A DNA stretch of 64,000 nucleotides from contig NC_056000.1 in assembly GCF_018446385.1 (NCBI RefSeq), positions 56,080,722 to 56,144,721 on the forward strand. The letters run 5' to 3'. Positions 37,101 to 48,150 of this stretch are shown here, piece after piece. How positions within the stretch are numbered: position 1 is the first letter of the stretch; each line of letters starts with the position of its first letter. The notes under the pieces were generated by a model. That model searched no databases and was not told where the DNA came from. It saw nothing but the letters and a program-made list of their open reading frames with translations. The position numbers and the translations under genes were made by a program. The stretch comes from Zingiber officinale (Eukaryota; Streptophyta; Magnoliopsida; Zingiberales; Zingiberaceae).

Positions 37101-40100
37101 TTTTTTTTTTTCCATCTGTCCATAGGAGAATTTTTTTTTTTCCTTCGTCCATCCATGATTAATTCATGCATCCACGAGGTACACATAGAGAGAGAGAAAA
37201 AAAAAACCTTTATAAGGATGAAGATACAAATTATTAAGGAAAAAAATATATAATATGATATAATTTCTAACTTTATAAAATATACTATTACTAATGAATT
37301 AAATTATTTTATATATAAATTTAGTTTAATTTAAAATTTATTATAATAAATTCAAAATTAAATCATGTTTAACCTCCTTGATCATGTCATGTTTACATGG
37401 TGAACTTAAGTTAATCTAAATCGACTTTTGCCAATCAAACATTTCACTTGCAATAGACCCAATGTGCAACGGTAAAGTTGCTGCCGTGTGACCTTATAGT
37501 TATGGGTTCAAGTCGCATAAACAATCTCTTATAATGCAGAGTAAGACTGCATACAATAGATCCAGTGTGATCTAACCCTCCCGCATGACGGGAGTTTCAT
37601 GTATCAGAATGCCCTTTATATTTTTTTAAAAAATACCAAAATTATATCAGTATTGAAACCGTATTATTTTGGTCATAAATCGAAATTCTGGTATACTTCA
37701 AAATTTTAAACCAGTGTGAATCTCTTTTCTGATGATGTGGATTAATTGTTGTATGAAATTGGCCTTGTTAGAGCATGCTTTATACAAGAAGTAAATAACC
37801 TAGTCTAAATACGAAACATAATTTCATGCCATGGGATCCTAAAGGCAGTACCAACATGGATAAGCACTAAAGTTACTTCCAAGCTTGCTTGATTCAATTA
37901 TGCATAACTTGGTCTAAAGAGAATTTATAGAATTAAAAGTTTCAGTATTATTCATATTGATAATACTTTTGTTACGCTAATGGTATGGTTAAATTCTGGG
38001 TGGGGATATTAGCATTAGGTTTCATTGTATATATACTATACTTTCCGAAGAATAAAAGGTTAGTATTTATTTCATCTTATGAAATTTCCACATATTCATT
38101 CTGGTTTAATTGTCTTCTCACCCCAGTGTATAGGAAATTCTCGTGTTAATATATTTTGTGTACTTAACAGAAATGTTATTATAGTTGGAACAAACACATG
38201 TTACAGGTTCATTAGGATGATGAACACAAAAGTAATTATGATCATTGAAGAGAAAGTTCAAGCTATTTTGAATTCTGATGCTCTGATATTTTTCTGCCAT
38301 TTTTCACTCTTAATTGCATCAATAGGCTGTTCTTGCAGGCACTTGACACCTTTAATACAGCTGTTATATCCCCTGTCTACTATGTGATGTTCACTACTTT
38401 TACCATATGTGCCAGCATGATCATGTTTAAGGTGATTTACTATTTTTACTATTTTCTGTTAGTGGCTATTGGTATTTTCCTAATCTATCCTTCTAAATAT
38501 ATGACAACATATATTTTTTACCTGGGGGTTAAGTACCTTAATGAACCCCATCCTTAGCATAATATGGTTTCACAAAAGGGGAGTTTAAACCTTTTTGAAG
38601 CTCGATGACAATAATTCTGGCCTGTCACTTTGCTCCCCTAAATAATCACTGAGACAAAGTAACGTTGCCACATGGACAATGTTTTATCTCACAAAATATT
38701 AGAAGGTATTATATCCCATCTACAGTAGATAAAAAAAGTTGGCTTTGCCCCTCTATTGTATGGCGTTGCTGCCACTAGGTTCAGGCCCATACTTTCCTAG
38801 TACATTTGCATAGTTTTCATCTTCAATAAGTGGAGAAGAAAAGGGTTGATCACTGTCAAAAATGGCTTCTTTTGTTTGAGTGAAAACTATTTTCCTTGAA
38901 ATTTTCAATTTTTGAAAAATAAAATCATTATAATTTTTTATAGCACTAGATATGGAAAATATGGATCCTTTCTATTAAAAAGAAGAAACAAATAATGTAA
39001 GACATCGAATACAATTATCTAATTAAGCTATCAAATTAAAAGATAATGAACCAAAATAGTCTAATTACTAAACAACTTAATATAAAATTCAAAATCCTAA
39101 TCATATTCCTACTCTTCATCAACAAAACCCTAGGAGTACCCTTCTTGGACAGGCTACTTGCATGGGAAGAGGGCACAAGGAGAATGACTTTTAACCGCTC
39201 CTACTGCCAATGAAAAAGATCATTGCATGTGTTAGGAAAAGGTAAGCCTCCCATTATCTTTGTAGGGCCTTGTTCAACATTTAACACCATTTAAATCTGA
39301 AGCAAAAAGGGAAGGGAACAGTTGATGCTTAGGTGCATGTATCAAAAGTAATTAGGAAAGCTTATGAGTAGGTGTTGATCTTGTCGAACAAAAGGAAAAT
39401 CAACATAGGAAAAAAATACGTAAGAGAGGTTGATGAAGTCTTGAATCCACATCGAGTTGAGGCCAAAGCACTCTCAAGGGGCATGAAGTCTTCTTACTCA
39501 TAAAAGAGGGTCACATAGAAAAAAAGTAATAATTAGGATTCCTAATGGGCTCGATTTAGGAAGTTGAGGAGATAGCGGGATGGGTTTTAGCATGATAACT
39601 TTCTTTCCCTTGATTAAAACACATACCAGTATTCTAAATGGTGGTCGACCGCCTAGGCGGGAGGCAGGTATCAACTGCATTGCCTTTGCCTGAGGCATGC
39701 TTTAGGCGGAACTCACCTCCTTCTGCCACCGCCATGTCTAGAACCGCCATTGCCGCCACCTCCACTGCCACCATTTCGCCACCGCAATGCGTCTAAATGA
39801 GTCGTTTGGGCTTGGCGATGAGTCCGGACGCGTGGCTCGAGCCTGGCGACGTGTCCGAATGTGTCGTTTGGGCTTGGCGATGAGCCGGACGCGTGGCTCA
39901 AGCTCAAGCAACGAGCCCAAGCATATCGCCCGATCCTGGTGACAGGCCTGTAGGCGTCGCCTGAGCTCGACGACAGGCTTGAAGGCGTCGTCTGGGCCCA
40001 ACGAATCGCCCGGACATGTCGCCCAGGCCTAGCAAAGTGTCCGAACTCGTCACGCGAACCTGACAATGCATCGGACTTGTCGCCCAGCCAAAATAGGGTA

Positions 40101-42178
40101 TGCTGGTAAGTTGTAAGTTAGGGTTTAATTAAATAACTTTAGGTTAATAATTTTAATCAACTCCTAGTTATGATTGAGATTGTTTACATAGACTTAATTA
40201 AAGTCTAATAAAATTATCCCATTATATATATAATTAAATATTTAGATTTAATTTTTAGTTAATATGTTTTATTAAAAGTAAATATTATAAAGAATAATAA
40301 TTATTTATAATATTATGTATAAAAAAAAATCAACCGCTTAGATGATCGAGGCGGTAGGTGGTCCCTGGTCGCCCGCCAGTGCCTACCACCATTCACAACA
40401 TTGACACATACACACGCAATTAGGTAAAGAACTACTCATATCTTCACAGTTGTAGTTCTATAAGGAAGTAAGAGTATCCCCCCCCCAACCTGAGTTATAG
40501 ATGTTAATTTTGCTTGGTTTAAATTTTAAATCTTTAAAGTTCTTCCATGGTACAACCTTAGTGATATTGATGCAATCACCCATGCATGTATGTTGTATGT
40601 TTTCGAGGGTTGTTGATATAATCTAACTAAGCATGTGTGTTGCACAGTTTTGATGTTTGTATCATGTTAAGTTAAGTATTTATTGTGATTTAATGCTATG
40701 TGTCAGGTGTGGAGGAGCATATCATTTGACAAGTTGGACGGAAGTCCTAGCAGACATGGGATGTTGAATGCTAGGTAGACATACATGATGAAAGTCCTAG
40801 CAAGCATAAGATGTTGGATTCTAAGCAAATGGATATGGTAGAAGACTTAGTTGGAAGGAGTGTCGGATGTTAGGTGGAGAAAGTCGTAGAAGGATCTTGG
40901 CTAGGAAGACTCAAAGTGGTAAGTACGAAAGTCCAATTGACATAGAGGTCTTCTAGTATCAGGTATACTTTTAACCGAGAACTTCTAGTTACTTAAGCTT
41001 GGGACAATGATTGTTTCGGAGCTAGGACTCAACATGTAGATGTAGATGGGTGTGTTATGGTGTCTTAGTCGACTAATACTGAAGTAACAGTCGATTGATG
41101 AACAGGATTATGCGCAAATTTGAAATTTCAACAAGCTCAGATTCGTGATATGGTCAATTGACTGTGTGGACTACTAGAGTCAATTGTTCGATTCCATGAA
41201 TCACAATCGAGGATTGTGGTTTGCATGCAATAGACTGTTGTGTATGTATAATTGATTGATGGAAACCACAATATCTTTGAATTCATGGTTTAGCATGGAG
41301 GAGACAAAAGGATGAACAGTCAACTCGTCAAGTCAATTGATGAATGTCAGAAAGGAACAGAAGATTGAATAGTCAACTAGATGAGTCAACTAATGAATGT
41401 CGGAAAGGAACAGAAGATTGAATGGTCGACTAGACAAGTCGACTGACAATAAAACAGAACATTGAACATCGACTATGTGAGTCCTAACTTCTAGAAAGGA
41501 ACAAACTGTTGCATAGTTAACTAGGTGAGTGATTGCTAACTTCCAAAAAGGAGCATATTGTTTGTGAGTAACTCTGGAAGTCAACTCTTCATCAACACAC
41601 TCCATAGTCAAAGACATTGTAAATCGGCCAAATGCAATAAGATCGAAATATTCAGTCGGCCAAACACAAACTCCAAGGAGATCTCTATGAGATCATCACC
41701 TCATCTTGGAGGAGTTTTCCCTGATCCTTCAGATCAACCTATCTTCTTAGAAGCGAAACCCCATCTTACAAATTTTCGAGCGGGGAAATTGTCATAAAAT
41801 TCAAGATTCAAATCTCAATAAAGACACTCCTGTGCAAACATATTCTACTTTCCAACTCTTTTGTTAATTTTCTTCCCTAAATTTTGCCACCTAATGTGCT
41901 TGTCTATATAGATACAGATATTATTGCATTATCCTAAAAAAAATTGCATCTTTTTCATTTGCACGTGTTTTAGCAGAAAACTAGTAAGTTTCTAGTGCAA
42001 AATTCTGATCTAATATGGCATTATGAACCAGGACTGGGACTCGCAGAATGCTTCACAGATCGTAACTGAAATATGCGGATTCATAACAATACTTTCTGGA
42101 ACTTTTCTTCTCCACAAGACAATGGATACGGGATATGAGAAGCCGCCTCCACTGCCCCCACCTGCCAACAGCTTGTAG
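22108..42178 (+). CDS. NIPA: NIPA-type magnesium transporter (8 exons, 313 aa)
   Basis: Exons: 22108-22234, 22354-22410, 35405-35495, 35568-35728, 36177-36304, 36380-36517, 38339-38431, 42032-42178. All introns are GT-AG, and the summed length is 942 bp with one continuous frame. The product belongs to the NIPA family of multi-pass Mg2+ transporters of plasma membrane and endosomes (about nine membrane helices). Visible family sequence, in order: N-terminal [130 protein letters not shown] and a Pro-rich tail ending NSL. The start is the ATG at 22108 in the usual family position. Intron 2 is 12,994 bp because of a Copia insertion; introns 6 and 7 also hold mobile DNA. The coding sequence is intact. 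Confidence 0.93.
22411..23832 (+). other. NIPA intron 2, part before the Copia insertion
   Basis: AT-rich intronic sequence without ORF, RNA gene or recognisable repeat. Begins with gtaagt (22411). Confidence 0.6.
23828..23832. repeat. Target-site duplication TCTTC (left)
   Basis: TCTTC abuts the 5' LTR; the identical pentamer abuts the 3' LTR at 31130-31134. Five bases is the usual Copia target-site duplication length. Confidence 0.9.
24293..24300 (+). promoter_or_regulatory. TATA box of the Copia LTR promoter
   Basis: tatataag in the context gagctactatataaggaggc. The 3' LTR has tatataaag at about 30145. Position in mid-LTR suits a U3 promoter, so the 3' copy could fire outward into NIPA intron 2. 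Confidence 0.6.
24590..25085 (+). repeat. ~21-bp minisatellite in the 5' LTR
   Basis: Degenerate units of the type ccgctctgcagacctggtct, about twenty copies, with some longer units containing ccagccctgtc. It creates long chance ORFs in several frames on both strands, which are not genes. Confidence 0.85.
25235..25252. other. Perfect 18-bp palindrome just after the 5' LTR
   Basis: aacagagtcgactctgtt, perfectly self-complementary, 8 bp after the LTR end and overlapping the place where the primer-binding site is expected. No standard initiator-tRNA binding site (TGGTATCAGAGC) is present here. Confidence 0.8.
25256..29143 (+). pseudogene. Copia gag-pol polyprotein, decayed
   Basis: Reads gag ([10 protein letters not shown]..., [11 protein letters not shown]), one zinc knuckle [14 protein letters not shown], protease WWIDTGA (about 26200), integrase HHCC ([10 protein letters not shown]...CEICVEAK) and catalytic core ([27 protein letters not shown]), RT ([32 protein letters not shown]), and RNase H ([25 protein letters not shown]). 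The ATG at 25256 is followed by a stop after four codons (25268). Further in-frame stops include 25388, near 25709, 26231, 26414, 27237 and 28790, and there are frame changes near 26850 and 28060. The RT active-site YVDD reads YVDG (28220-28231), a loss of a catalytic aspartate. So it cannot encode an active polyprotein. Confidence 0.93.
29144..29671 (+). other. Copia 3' internal untranslated region and polypurine tract
   Basis: Non-coding tail after RNase H. Ends in atgtgggggat at 29661-29671, a short polypurine tract next to the 3' LTR. Confidence 0.7.
29672..31129 (+). repeat. 3' LTR of the Copia element (1458 bp)
   Basis: Same ends as the 5' LTR. Includes a G-run (about 29849-29859), TATA box near 30145 and the CT-rich ~21-bp minisatellite (about 30440-30985). 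Followed by the TCTTC duplication. Confidence 0.92.
30440..30985 (+). repeat. ~21-bp minisatellite in the 3' LTR
   Basis: Same ccgctctgcagacctggtct-type units as in the 5' LTR but with a different copy arrangement, so the array has changed since insertion. Confidence 0.8.
31135..35404 (+). other. NIPA intron 2, part after the Copia insertion
   Basis: AT-rich, with an extremely AT-rich stretch at 31370-32080 (repeated taaataattttaaattag). No gene. A 37-bp tandem duplication is present at 32747-32822. The region ends in ctccag at the exon 3 acceptor. Confidence 0.6.
32747..32822 (+). repeat. 37-bp tandem duplication
   Basis: acaacttgcttgaaggtgac and the following bases through ttggggaaga are repeated exactly twice in a row (cttgcttgaa at 32751 and 32788). 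Confidence 0.85.
37459..37620 (+). mobile_element. Au-type SINE in NIPA intron 6
   Basis: A tRNA-derived SINE: A-box-like gtgcaacggtaaagttg (from 37463), B box gggttcaagtc (37504-37514), then nnnaatgcagagtaagactg, gcatacaatagatcc, cccgcatgacgggagttt and a terminal gcccttt followed by T-rich sequence. This order matches my memory of the Au SINE family found across flowering plants. No clear target-site duplication found. Confidence 0.82.
38432..39629 (+). other. NIPA intron 7, first part
   Basis: No gene or recognised repeat. Begins at donor gtgatt (38432). Confidence 0.5.
39630..40405 (-). mobile_element. Decayed hAT-like non-autonomous element in NIPA intron 7
   Basis: Ends are imperfectly inverted (aaatggtggtcgaccgcct on the left; gcctaccaccattcac on the right). 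The core is GC-rich with internal repeats (gtttgggcttggcgatgag twice, near 39807 and 39867). The stretch 40120-40200, with aatcaactcctagttatga, is shared in inverted orientation with the clearer element at 51991-52673. No transposase, and no certain target-site duplication. Confidence 0.5.
40600..41820 (+). mobile_element. Decayed LTR-like remnant of the gag-only family in NIPA intron 7
   Basis: Carries the family's signature features: hairpin units of the type aagtcctag...ctaggtag and cttagtcgactaat-type TCGACT motifs between 41060 and 41450, in the same order as LTR1/LTR3 (hairpins first, palindromes later). No internal region or gag is visible, so it may be an old solo LTR; its exact ends are uncertain. 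Confidence 0.45.
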
Positions 42179-43512
42179 AATACATATGAACAAAGCCTTC
42201 ATCTTATATATATATATAATATAATTCTTGCGGAATCGAGTTTAGTGGCAAGTAACACCTTGAAATCAGATTATGGGGACGCAACTCTCCTACAGACCTC
42301 ACATAACGTTGAAATTCTGAAGCTAAATGATGCAATTCAGAGGACGGGAAAGATGATCATTCCTGGTAAGTGTTGGAGGCATCTTAAGCACTCATTGCGT
42401 TTCTTGTTTACTGTTGAGCTTATCTTCGCATTTGTTATTGAAAAATTTATTTGGAAAGATTAGAAATATTACCATTCTTTTCATTTGATAATAACCTGCG
42501 TCTTTTTTTTTCTTTTGTCTTGCAGCAGTTTGCCTACATATGCCTCACCATATTAATACGAATAGCACCTTTTGTTTCTAAACTCAATTGTTTAGGAAAA
42601 AATGAATTATTTTGGCACTTTTAGGATGAAATTCCAAAATACACATTTTAGGTGGGCATGAACTCAGCATTAGTCTTCAAGTACAGGTTGATTTCATGTC
42701 ATTTTGTGCAAATTCCTTCTAAGCAAATTCATTCTGAAAAGTTTGTCTCAAACCGAGTTGTTTAGAAATCAATAACAAGATATCTCATTGGTGAAAATGA
42801 GCCACCTTCGGGGCTATGATACGATGATAAACAGTAGGACGGACTTCTTAGACACATTATACTTGAAAAGTTTGAATTATTTGTGACGTTGGGCCATATA
42901 TCAGGATCCCTCTGTACTTCCAAATTTATTTTGATAATCGATGAAAAAATTTCATAGAAATAGACCAATCACCTCGAGAATTAATCTCATCATAAAAATT
43001 GATCATTTAAAAAAAATGAAAATAAGCCCACAAATGTTGTCCATTTTAAAATCATTTTGCTGATATCTGCAAACTTGTCCCAAGCAGATTAATTTTGAAA
43101 TGAACTATCTTGGATCCCGTTAAAGTATCATTGGCATGAGAATCTTGAAAATGCATTGTGAATCAAATAAACAACAAAGAACTTTATTAATTAGTTGGTC
43201 TTTTCGCCCAATGAACTAACTGGTAGCAACATGAAATACTATTGTCCCTCGTTTCCACACGTAGGAACAAAGCACAGAATTTGCACAACACCAATCAAGA
43301 ACAAAACCATTTGATAAAAAGTGTCTCTTTAATATTTAATGATGGGAATTAACTAGCAGCTGCGCTGTCGCAAGTGATTACAGCAAACACAAAGTTCTCT
43401 GGCATCCAACACTCTAAACTAAAGACCACACATGTATGTAAATTTCTAAACTCTGCGACATAGTTTTTATTTTCAAGACAATGCACGTACGAGCTGCGTT
43501 GCAGTGACAAGG
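42179..43512. other. Intergenic region between convergent NIPA and FHA genes
   Basis: Holds the 3' untranslated regions of both genes. No other gene or repeat recognised. Confidence 0.6.
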
Positions 43513-46500
43513 TTAAGATAGCAAGGACACCAGGGAAACAAACTCGGATGTTATCCTCCCTTTCGATCTTGTATTGATCACAAAGTGCTCTGGGTATTTC
43601 CGAAGCAGCGTAAGGAGGCCAAACCAAGGTCTTCCTTTGGTTTCAAGAGGGGGCCAGTCCTCGGATGTGAGGTACCTCTTAACTCTGCTGTGGTGCCACA
43701 CATTGCTATATTGTTCCACAAGCTGAACCAAATGATATGAAAACCGTAAAATTGCTTATGTTGTATAGACTGATTCAAGATTAAAGACATGAGAGTTTCT
43801 AACATATTGGGAAAAAAAAAATACTGACTGATCATCACATTGTAGATAGAACAATTTTTTCCAAAGTTTTTCCAGAAAGCATTTGGAATGTCTCAAGTTA
43901 AACTTTGAGTTTCGAAAAAGTTTCCAAAACAAATGAAATATAGAAACCTGAACCCATTGGGCCTAACTAAAATTCAAAATGCTTGCAAATCATGTCAGCT
44001 AGTACATAAGCTCAAAAAGATTCACATCCTTAATGTGTCAGTAAGAAAACTTGAGAACTTGGAATCAGAGTCCGAAATGTGATGCCACTGAAATTCTATA
44101 TCGCTTGTCTGAGAAGGCTTCAAATTATAACCTAAGCAAATTGACTTGCAAAACTAAGCAGCCGAAATCAAACAAAAGTTTTCTAAAACCCTCCTCAGCA
44201 TAACCCATATATATAAAAATCACCATGTTATTTAAGAACATAATAATTCAAAAACTCTAGTAAGATCACTGGTTTTTGAGCTAACCTCTGCATGAAGTTT
44301 TACCATAGGCATCCACTCTCCAGGTCCACAAAGATCAGATAGTACTGTGGCTACAGATGAGACAACATCCTTCTCTTCCAATTGTAAAAGTTGATGGTTA
44401 TCCGAATCCCTGTCAATCCTTGATCTTGCTTCAGACTTTCTCTCTGTGAACATTGAGAAAGGTATGATGTTCCTTAATAATATATATTGCAGGCAATCAC
44501 AAGATAATGCAGATGTAGAGCTAGGGAAAAAACATTTAAAAAATAAAGAATATGCTACATCAGAATTCCAGGTCATTACATTTCCAATTATCTGTTTTCT
44601 TAATTATCCACCTTCAGCCTGGTTTTAGGAAGGTGAGATGATCCTTTTACCAGCTTTAAAAAAACCTTTTGGACAATTAAAACTGAGTGATGATGTTCTT
44701 ACACAATGGATAGTGGATGCAGAACAAGCTTACTACTGTGATGACATGCAGCTGGCAAAGGAATGAAGGATTAAGGCAACCAATTCTAATGTTTTTTAAC
44801 AGTCAATTTTAGAAATTTAAACTTTCACTCCCTTTTCCTTTCCTTCCAGAGAATCACAAACTGGGGACATCTATATCCTCCAATTTTTTCCCCTACCTCC
44901 TTTTTTGCTAAATTATTGTGTTTCCTTGTAGAAGATTAGGCCTTAATAAATCTTTCTACACATTGTTCCATAGTGATATTATACACTTCCATGACGCATC
45001 ATATATTTACAACATGTTAGCGTGTCAAGGCATTTGTATCACAGAGACATCAGTCTAATAACCTTTAAGATCAGAAAATATATCAATTTTTTATAGTACC
45101 AAAGTGGTCCATTTAGGAGAGCAAACAACAGCTATCAATTAATTTATTGATTTACCAGCAAATCTTCTTCTTACATTAAAGCCCTAAGTTTCCTAGTATG
45201 AATTCAGTCAATGGAAATGGAGGAGAATCCTTCAGTTCATTTAGAAATTTGCTCCTTAAAACTTGGGTAATCAATATTTGAGTAACTGAAATAATGTAGT
45301 AAGAAAGCAGCACAAGATACTACATATGTAGTTATTCCTTCTTCCCAATTCCCACGTTAGGAAGATCCTCATGCACTAGAAACATCCAATCTAAAATTGG
45401 AAAAAAGTCAAGAGGACATCAATAATCTTGCCTAATGATATTTGGGATGGAACTTCTGTTCGATTGCTACAGATAACCAACTAAAGCAAGGTATTTGATC
45501 TACTACGTTGCAATTTGATGTCTAAAGATTTTTCAGCTAGACAAATTGAAGATATTACAATTACAGATGATATAGTCTTGCCTAGAATTCAAGGCAGACA
45601 AAAGCTAGTTGCAACCCTTAAATAGTTGGGTCTAACATGTATTGTCATTGTAGTTGTTTCATTTTGTACTGGGAAGTACAACAGCTAAGTTTGTCAAGTT
45701 TTGTTGGAGTAAATGGGTTATGGACTTTATGTTAGCTATGCCTGTCATGTTTTGTTGACGGAAATGGATTATGGACTTTATGTTCTTCCTACAACATAAA
45801 AGTAAGCATGGTCACTGTAATGACAGAAACTTCCAAGAAGAAAAAAAAAACAACAGGATATAACTGTTACAGAAAACATAAGCTAATGTATAAATTACTA
45901 ATACTCCACAATCCCTGGCTGAGAAAATTTACTACTAAAAAATCTTTTGAAGAATAGGAGCCTAAGATATTAAGGTAGAAGTATATAAAATAACCCTAAT
46001 TTTGTGATTTCTACTCCACAAGTTTAAGTGAAAATCTAGCCCTCAAATTATTCTAATAAATAAAATAACATGAGAACACAGGTATGAATAATCATGAGTA
46101 TGATTACATTGACTTGATCCATTTGAACCCGCACAGAAACAACTAAGAAATCTAAAATGCCATTTTTTTAGAAGCATTTTCCAAAGTCAACTTTTCTCCA
46201 TAATGTGCAGTTTAGTTTACTTCAGAAAACTCTTCTTATGGGACTAAAAACTCTAATTCTTTATTTTTCAAAGAGGCATGTGACCATATACCTTCACAAA
46301 ATTTCTCCTTGCCCAAATAACCAAAGTGAATTCTAATTTTGCATGAATAACCTTAAAACATGAGCACATTTCCAAAGTATCCAAATGAAATGAAATGTTC
46401 ACATGGGGCTTGCTAAGTCAACAAAATTGCTTTCTTTGTCCAAAACTTACAACTATTTGTTCTTAAGGAAACTAAAATCCCAAAAGTTAGTCCAAAGTAG

Positions 46501-48114
46501 CAATATTCACATTGCTAATGTTCCTTGTAACTTACTATATAAACTAACTAAAATTCTACTGTACCTACAAATATAGTCTAACCAGATAAGCTCTCTCACT
46601 AAACATCCATTATCATTTAGAGGGGGGTTACCTTTACTATAAAACCAAAATGATGGCCAATTCTTACCAGTATGACATAGAATGGTACCAAGCTGGCTGA
46701 ATGCGCAAATGTTGAACTGAAAGCCAAAGAACTTGATAAACCATTGCTTAAACTGAAAAGGTTTAGTTGACATGATTTCAAAAACTGGTTGGTCCAAGTA
46801 ATGTGTTCAATACATGATGACTAGTTGCAATTATGCTTGTGCTAAGCCCAAAAAATCAGAGTTTGCTGACTCACACAAGAAACCAAGACTCCAAGAGGGC
46901 TATTTATGTAGTCAATAATATGATTGCTAATTAGAGAGCGGTAACATAGCAAATATAGAGGGAACATGGAATGGTATTAATGATACAACATACAGCTTAA
47001 GAGGCTCAAAATTTAAAACTTTGCTTCAAATCTGAGACTATAATTTCGCCATGATTCTTCAAATTTTATATCCAATCGATCCACCAAACCTTGCACAAAT
47101 ACTCAATCAGAATCATCATTGACATCCAGAACAAACCACTCGCCATTTCAAACTACTCCCTCATTAAAAAGCTAAATGTTATTTGCAATCATGGCTTGTT
47201 CTCTCCAGGCCTATCGCAATAAAACTAAGTAATCTCAAACTTTACCACCAAATTGTGAACATAGTCGACATTTACTAGTATTCCTCCAAAACTTTGCGAA
47301 GAACCTTTTTTTCTTTTTTTTTTTTCCAGCATAAATTAGTGCCATTTCGAGAAAGAATAGCCATGAAAGAAGAATACAAGGGAAATTTTGAAGGACTAGG
47401 AGAAGGGCAAGAGATGCCCTTCACTGAACCAGTCAGTGTACCTGAAGGTCCAGCCTTCCCAGCGACAGTCACTGCGAGCCCAGCCCCATAACCTGCTCCG
47501 GATCCTTCTATCTCACCGGACACCTTTCGCACCTTCATCAGCCCAGCTCGGGCGAAACCATCATTCTCCAATCCGTCCCCCTCGTCCTCCTCAGCCTCGT
47601 CGTCGTATGAACCATCCCACAAGTCTGTCTGGCGTGGCCGCCCTTTTCGACCGAAAGGCGGCAGAATCGGAGGGACAGGCATCGTCGGGGGCGGAGCGGG
47701 GACAGGGGGGTGGAGCTGACGGACGGCGGCGGATGTGGCGAACATAGATCGGATGGGGAGGAGGAAGTAGAATTTCTTGTCACCAATCTGGAGGAGGTCT
47801 TGGGAATCGAGCTTGACGGGAGGGTTACCGGGCAGGTGCAGAACGCCCTCGACGAGGCAGCCGTTCTTACCGATGACCTCGAGGGCGAAGCGCCGGCGGG
47901 GGAAGTCGTAGAAGATGCGGGCATGGTGGCGGGAGATGTTCATGCCACCGCCGAGGCTGGATAGGTCAACGTCGACAGTTGACTTCTTACTGGTGCGGCC
48001 GAGCATGATGGAGTAGGTCTGCATGTAGTACTCGAAGTCCTCGCCCTGAAGTTTGGCGAACCCCGCCTCCACCTCTCCCGACCCGGCGCCACCGCCTCCG
48101 CCTCCGCCGGCCAT
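43513..48114 (-). CDS. FHA2: FHA-domain protein, FHA2 type (3 exons, 346 aa)
   Basis: Exons on the minus strand: 48114-47442, 44443-44286, 43722-43513; total 1041 bp in one frame with GT-AG introns. A Gly-rich N-terminus is followed by a forkhead-associated phosphothreonine-binding domain at about residues 25-110, with its conserved GR (39-40), SRHH (61-64) and NG (84-85). Then comes a Pro-rich and acidic linker, and the conserved plant C-terminal region (DVVSSVATVLSDLCGPGEWM, YSNVWHHSRVKRYLTSEDWP, LLRKYPEHFVINTRSKGR). Plant FHA2-type proteins are nuclear and implicated in transcription or ribosome biogenesis. The start is the ATG before the Gly tract; exon 1 is GC-rich, unlike its surroundings. 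A small extra exon inside the 3 kb intron 1 cannot be excluded, but the phases join perfectly without one. A tandem-duplication breakpoint lies 37 bp upstream of the ATG. Confidence 0.9.
44444..47441 (-). other. FHA gene intron 1
   Basis: 3 kb, AT-rich. No coding exon recognised; minus-strand ORFs such as 46507-46797 show no family similarity. No mobile element identified. Confidence 0.6.
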
Positions 48115-48150
48115 GTGCGTTGTGGGAATGGATTGCGATTCGGCTGTCTT

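Noticed and set aside
39713-40066. Minus-strand ORFs in NIPA intron 7
   Set aside because: GC-rich internal repeats of an hAT-like element; low-complexity peptide with no family match.
46507-46797. Minus-strand ORF as an extra FHA exon
   Set aside because: No similarity to FHA2-type proteins, and exon phases join perfectly without it.
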